DNA of 8,753 nt from an uncultured Clostridia bacterium (GTDB lineage Bacteria; Bacillota; Clostridia; Peptostreptococcales; Anaerovoracaceae). Position 1 is the first letter of the stretch, and each line of letters opens with the position of its first letter. The stretch covers positions 1 to 8,753 of the forward strand of contig CAKQVC010000069.1 of the NCBI GenBank assembly GCA_934277655.1. Reading direction: 5' to 3'. The position numbers and the translations under genes were made by a program. The notes beneath the pieces are model-generated. The model worked only from the letters and a program-made list of their open reading frames with translations. It was not told the DNA's origin and searched no databases. Below, in pieces: positions 5,396 through 8,753 of the stretch.

Positions 5396-6918
5396 TGCAT
5401 GAAAAGAACGGAATCATACATAAGAATGGGCTCGTTTACATTGAAAATTTGAATTTCTGTTATCAGAATGCGGAGAAGTGTGCACTGCACGATCTTGAGC
5501 TGACCATTCATCAGGGCGAGTGCGTACTGCTTTGCGGAGAGTCTGGCTGCGGCAAGACAACCGTGACCCGCCTGCTGAACGGGCTGATCCCCCACTTTTA
5601 TGAGGGCAAGCTGAGCGGTAGTACAACGGTCTGCGGACTGAAAACAACAGAAGAAGAACTCTATACCATTTCTGCCCATGTTGGAAGCGTTTTCCAAAAT
5701 CCGCGCAGCCAGTTTTTCTGTCTGGACACGACCAGTGAGGTTGCTTTTGGATGTGAAAATTTGGGTATGCCGGAAGCGGAGGTGTTACAGCGTATAGCGC
5801 AGGCAGAAAAAGACCTGCACCTCGAAAAACTTATGGGTCGGAATATTTTCCACCTTTCCGGCGGGGAGCGGCAAAAAATTGCCTGTGGCTCGGTGGCAGC
5901 CATGGGGCCGGAAGTGATGGTGCTGGATGAGCCGACATCCAATCTGGATATGGATGCGATTGATGAGTTGCGAGAAGCACTGCATGCCTGGAAGAAACAG
6001 GGTAAAACGATTGTTGTCGCAGAGCATCGCCTCTATTGGCTTAAAGAAATCTGTGACCGTGTGATTTATATGAAAGAAGGGCGTATTGCGTTTGACATGC
6101 CGATGAACGAATTTTGCCGGTTCAGTGCAGAAAAACTCCGAGAACTGGGACTGCGAAGCCTTTCGATGGCAGATATCAGCCTGCCGGAAGAAGTAGAACT
6201 GCCTGGATTTTGCGAGCAGAATGAAGGTCGAAGCATTGAATTGAAAGACTATACTTTCTCCTATCGCAGCGGAGAGGGGAGCAGACGGGAAGCGCTACAT
6301 ATGGATCATGTAAGTCTGCCGGCAGGCAGCATTCTTGCGGTAACCGGACATAACGGCGCAGGCAAGTCCACATTTCTTCGCTGCCTGTGCGGACTGGAAA
6401 AGAAATTCAAAGGCAGAACCATCATCGATGGAGAAGCTTTGAACGCAAAAGCAATGTTAAAACGGAGCTATATGGTAATGCAGGACGTGAATCATCAGCT
6501 CTTTTCTGAAAGTGTGGAGGATGAAATCCAGCTGGGAATGGCAGAGGAACATCAAGACCAGGTGCAGCAGGTCGTAGCGGAACTTGACTTGACCGAGCTT
6601 TTGCAGCGGCATCCGATGTCTCTTTCCGGCGGTCAGAAGCAGCGGACCGCCATTGCTTCGGCAACGCTGGCAGGAAAGTCGATCCTGATCTTCGACGAAC
6701 CGACCAGCGGACTGGACTACCGACATATGCAGCAGACGGCGGATTTGTTGAAACGGCTGCGGAAAGAAAACGACATGATCTTTGTAATTACCCATGATTC
6801 GGAGTTGATCGCAGATTGCTGCACCCATGTTTTCCACATGGAGGAAGGTACGCTGAAAGAACTGTATCCGCTGAATGCACCGCATCGGGAGCGTTTCCTA
6901 CAGCAGTTTGGATATTAA
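5395..6918 (+). CDS. ECF transporter double ATPase (fused A and A' subunits)
   Basis: This 507-residue cytoplasmic protein contains two complete ABC ATPase domains. Domain 1 (about 13-240) has Walker A GESGCGKTT (48-56), Q-loop Q101, signature LSGGERQ (154-160), Walker B with D178/E179 and H-loop H211. Domain 2 (about 280-500) has Walker A GHNGAGKST (318-326), Q363, signature LSGGQKQR (410-417), Walker B with D434/E435 and H467. Both sites look catalytically intact. ECF systems need a pair of ATPases, often separate EcfA and EcfA'; here one polypeptide supplies both. The ATG at 5395 overlaps the T-component stop and has GGAGG at 5381-5385. A longer reading from 5278 would overlap the T gene by over 100 bases and adds only a non-ABC sequence, so it was rejected. 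Position next to its own S and T genes argues for a dedicated importer. Confidence 0.93.
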   Translation: MHEKNGIIHKNGLVYIENLNFCYQNAEKCALHDLELTIHQGECVLLCGESGCGKTTVTRLLNGLIPHFYEGKLSGSTTVCGLKTTEEELYTISAHVGSVFQNPRSQFFCLDTTSEVAFGCENLGMPEAEVLQRIAQAEKDLHLEKLMGRNIFHLSGGERQKIACGSVAAMGPEVMVLDEPTSNLDMDAIDELREALHAWKKQGKTIVVAEHRLYWLKEICDRVIYMKEGRIAFDMPMNEFCRFSAEKLRELGLRSLSMADISLPEEVELPGFCEQNEGRSIELKDYTFSYRSGEGSRREALHMDHVSLPAGSILAVTGHNGAGKSTFLRCLCGLEKKFKGRTIIDGEALNAKAMLKRSYMVMQDVNHQLFSESVEDEIQLGMAEEHQDQVQQVVAELDLTELLQRHPMSLSGGQKQRTAIASATLAGKSILIFDEPTSGLDYRHMQQTADLLKRLRKENDMIFVITHDSELIADCCTHVFHMEEGTLKELYPLNAPHRERFLQQFGY

Positions 6919-6950
6919 ATTGGATATGAAAAGCAACAAGAAGGATAATT

Positions 6951-6967
6951 CCTTACTGACTGTAAGG
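6951..6967 (+). repeat. Inverted repeat CCTTAC-N5-GTAAGG between the ATPase and ABC genes
   Basis: Perfect 6-bp arms (6951-6956 and 6962-6967) enclose TGACT in the 97-nt gap before the next gene. No T-run follows, so it is not an intrinsic terminator. It could be a processing or stabilising hairpin in a continuous operon transcript, or an operator. No good promoter was found in the gap. Confidence 0.4.
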
Positions 6968-7015
6968 GACATTAACCATAAATATATTGTAATAGGAAGG
7001 AGAAGTGGATAAAAT

Positions 7016-8753
7016 ATGAAAAAGCAAAATGCTTTGCATCGTATTTTTGATTTTGCGGGCGGGTACAAGTATTTGACGATGTTATCTTGGGGGCTTTCAG
7101 CTGCCAGCGCGTGGCTGGCACTGGTGCCGTTCTATTATATTTGGCGTATCATCCAAGCGGTGCTTGCGGCAGCACCGGAGTACAGTGAGGCGGCGGATAT
7201 CAGTGGATACGGATGGACAGCAGTGGGATTTGCGGCACTGTCCATGTTTATCTATATCTGTGCCTTGATGTGCTCCCATATTGCAGCGTTCCGGGTGCAG
7301 GCTAATTTAAGAGCCACATTAATGGAACATATCGTGAAACTGCCTCTGGGCTTTATGGATGTTGAGGGAAGCGGAAAAATCCGAAAGATCGTCAATGAAT
7401 CCAGCGAAGCGACGGAAACCTATCTGGCACATCAACTGCCTGACAGAGCGGGGGCCATTGCAACCCCTGTCGGCCTTGTGGTACTGCTCCTGGCTTTTGA
7501 CTGGAAGCTGGGACTGCTCAGCCTGATTCCGGTTCTCATTGCTTTCTTTATTATGGGAAGCATGATGGGTAAAAAAATGCAGATGAAGATGAAGGAATAT
7601 CAGAATTCTCTGGAGATCATGTCCTCTGAGGCGGTAGAATACGTTCGCGGCATTCCGGTAGTCAAGGCTTTCGGACAGTCTGTATTTTCCTTTAAACGCT
7701 TCAAAGATGCGATCGACAATTATGAGACGTGGACGATTTCTTATACAAAAGATATGAGAATCCCTATGGTTGCCTATACGACCATTATTAACGGTGTGTT
7801 TGCAGTTTTGATCGCAGCGACCTTATTTGTGATCCGTGGAGGCATGGATGGTGTCAGCAGTAATTATTTGTTGAACCTGTTGTTCTATATTATCATCACA
7901 CCGATCATTACCATTACACTCAATAAGATTATGTTTTCCAGCGAGGAAAAAATGATTATGGAAGATGCCATGACAAGGATAGATGCCGTTCTTTCGCAAA
8001 GTCCTCTGCCAGAAACGGATGCACCGCAGCAGCCGAAGCATTATGATATAACCTTTGAGCATGTAACTTTCCGTTATGAAAGCGGATCAAAAAATGCACT
8101 CCATGATATCGACCTTCATATAAAAGAAGGCGAGCATGTGGCGTTTGTCGGCCCTTCCGGCGGTGGTAAGACGACACTGGCAAGCCTGACGGCAAGATTT
8201 TTTGATGTGACTTCCGGTAGTGTGAAAATCGGCGGAATTGACGTGAAAGAGATTGCCTCCGCAAAACTTATGGATACGGTTTCTTTCGTGTTCCAGGACA
8301 GTAAGCTGCTTAAAACATCGATTTTTGAAAATGTCCGGATGGGTCGCAAGAATGCGACTCGCGAAGAGGTCATGGAAGCTCTGAAAAATGCTCAATGCAT
8401 GGATATTATTGAAAAGATGCCGCAGGGTATTGACACTGTGATCGGCAGCAAGGGAACGTATGTGTCCGGAGGCGAGGCACAGCGGCTTTCGATAGCCAGA
8501 GCTATGCTCAAAAATGCACCGATCCTGATCTTAGACGAAGCAACCGCCTTTGCGGACCCGGATAACGAAGCGAAGGTACAAGCTGCATTTTCACAGCTTT
8601 CCCAGGGCAAGACCGTTATCATGATAGCACATCGCCTTTCTTCTGTGGCAGATGCTGATCGTATTTGTGTAATGAAAGAAGGAAAAATTGTTGAGAGCGG
8701 AACCCACAACCAGCTTGCAGCCCGGAACAATATGTACGCACATATGTGGGAGG
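7016..8753 (+). CDS. Half-size ABC transporter, fused permease and ATPase (3' end outside window)
   Basis: The reading frame is open from the ATG at 7016 to the window edge: 579 codons and one base, with no stop. The usual length of this type is about 575-600, so only a few residues are missing. Residues 1-330 form an exporter-type (type IV) membrane domain with about six hydrophobic helices. Residues 343-579 form the ATPase: Walker A GPSGGGKT (379-386), Q-loop Q427, signature SGGEAQR (484-490), Walker B D507/E508 and H539. The D-loop reads AFADPDN, where SALD-like sequence is commoner. Such half-transporters work as dimers, and related pairs include both drug exporters and the IrtAB/YbtPQ siderophore importers. 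Position behind an ECF importer suggests a role with the same compound. A GGAAGGAG stretch ends at 7002, 13 nt before the ATG, a rather long spacing; no better in-frame start was seen. The partner half is expected downstream. Confidence 0.92.
   Translation, partial: MKKQNALHRIFDFAGGYKYLTMLSWGLSAASAWLALVPFYYIWRIIQAVLAAAPEYSEAADISGYGWTAVGFAALSMFIYICALMCSHIAAFRVQANLRATLMEHIVKLPLGFMDVEGSGKIRKIVNESSEATETYLAHQLPDRAGAIATPVGLVVLLLAFDWKLGLLSLIPVLIAFFIMGSMMGKKMQMKMKEYQNSLEIMSSEAVEYVRGIPVVKAFGQSVFSFKRFKDAIDNYETWTISYTKDMRIPMVAYTTIINGVFAVLIAATLFVIRGGMDGVSSNYLLNLLFYIIITPIITITLNKIMFSSEEKMIMEDAMTRIDAVLSQSPLPETDAPQQPKHYDITFEHVTFRYESGSKNALHDIDLHIKEGEHVAFVGPSGGGKTTLASLTARFFDVTSGSVKIGGIDVKEIASAKLMDTVSFVFQDSKLLKTSIFENVRMGRKNATREEVMEALKNAQCMDIIEKMPQGIDTVIGSKGTYVSGGEAQRLSIARAMLKNAPILILDEATAFADPDNEAKVQAAFSQLSQGKTVIMIAHRLSSVADADRICVMKEGKIVESGTHNQLAARNNMYAHMWE

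Noticed and set aside
4951..5697. 248-codon reverse-strand ORF across the T-component and ATPase genes
   Set aside because: It spans two well-supported genes on the opposite strand and has no recognisable domain; its length follows from the codon bias of the real genes.

Overview
The window looks like a chromosomal segment of a low-to-mid GC Gram-positive anaerobe of the class Clostridia, most likely a gut Lachnospiraceae-type organism. The grounds are strong AGGAGG-like ribosome binding sites, consensus TTGACA/TATAAT-type promoters, a secreted CAP protein with C-terminal S-layer homology (SLH) modules, and an MptD/Trep_Strep-type ECF transporter group typical of Firmicutes. This assignment is inferred from gene content and style; no rRNA or other taxonomic marker is present. 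Every convincing gene is on the + strand.

Layout. Positions 1-237 hold only a short open tail from the window edge and what may be decayed coding sequence. A promoter with an unusual 19-bp spacer containing a dyad (247-277) drives a 588-residue exported CAP/SLH protein (326-2092), which ends at a strong intrinsic terminator (2156-2188). A separate promoter (2224-2252) leads through a highly structured leader (2291-2367, with mutually exclusive hairpins) into a 156-residue LURP-one/YxjI-like protein (2389-2859). A TetR-family regulator (2941-3564) follows. Its own promoter abuts two overlapping perfect TATAAC-N3-GTTATA palindromes.

A 485-nt intergenic region (3565-4049) has no convincing gene. 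It carries three 22-bp dyad elements (TTGGTTAG-N6-CTAACCAA type), a set of degenerate short direct repeats, and just before the next gene a 10-bp palindrome, GTTATATAAC, identical to the centre of the tetR operator.

The second half of the window is a transport operon: ECF substrate-binding S component (4050-4637), ECF transmembrane T component (4637-5395) and a 507-residue double ATPase with two fused ATP-binding domains (5395-6918). The three genes are joined by one-base stop/start overlaps, so they form a dedicated (group I-like) ECF importer. After 97 nt comes a half-size ABC transporter with fused permease and ATPase (7016 to beyond 8753), cut by the window edge within a few residues of its expected end. 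Its partner half is probably just downstream.

Working model (inference): the TetR protein represses itself and, through the shared palindrome, the ECF/ABC operon. The dyad elements would add a second, possibly metal-responsive, layer of control. The combination of an MptD-type ECF module with an exporter-fold ABC pair resembles haem/siderophore uptake loci, but the substrate cannot be read from the sequence.
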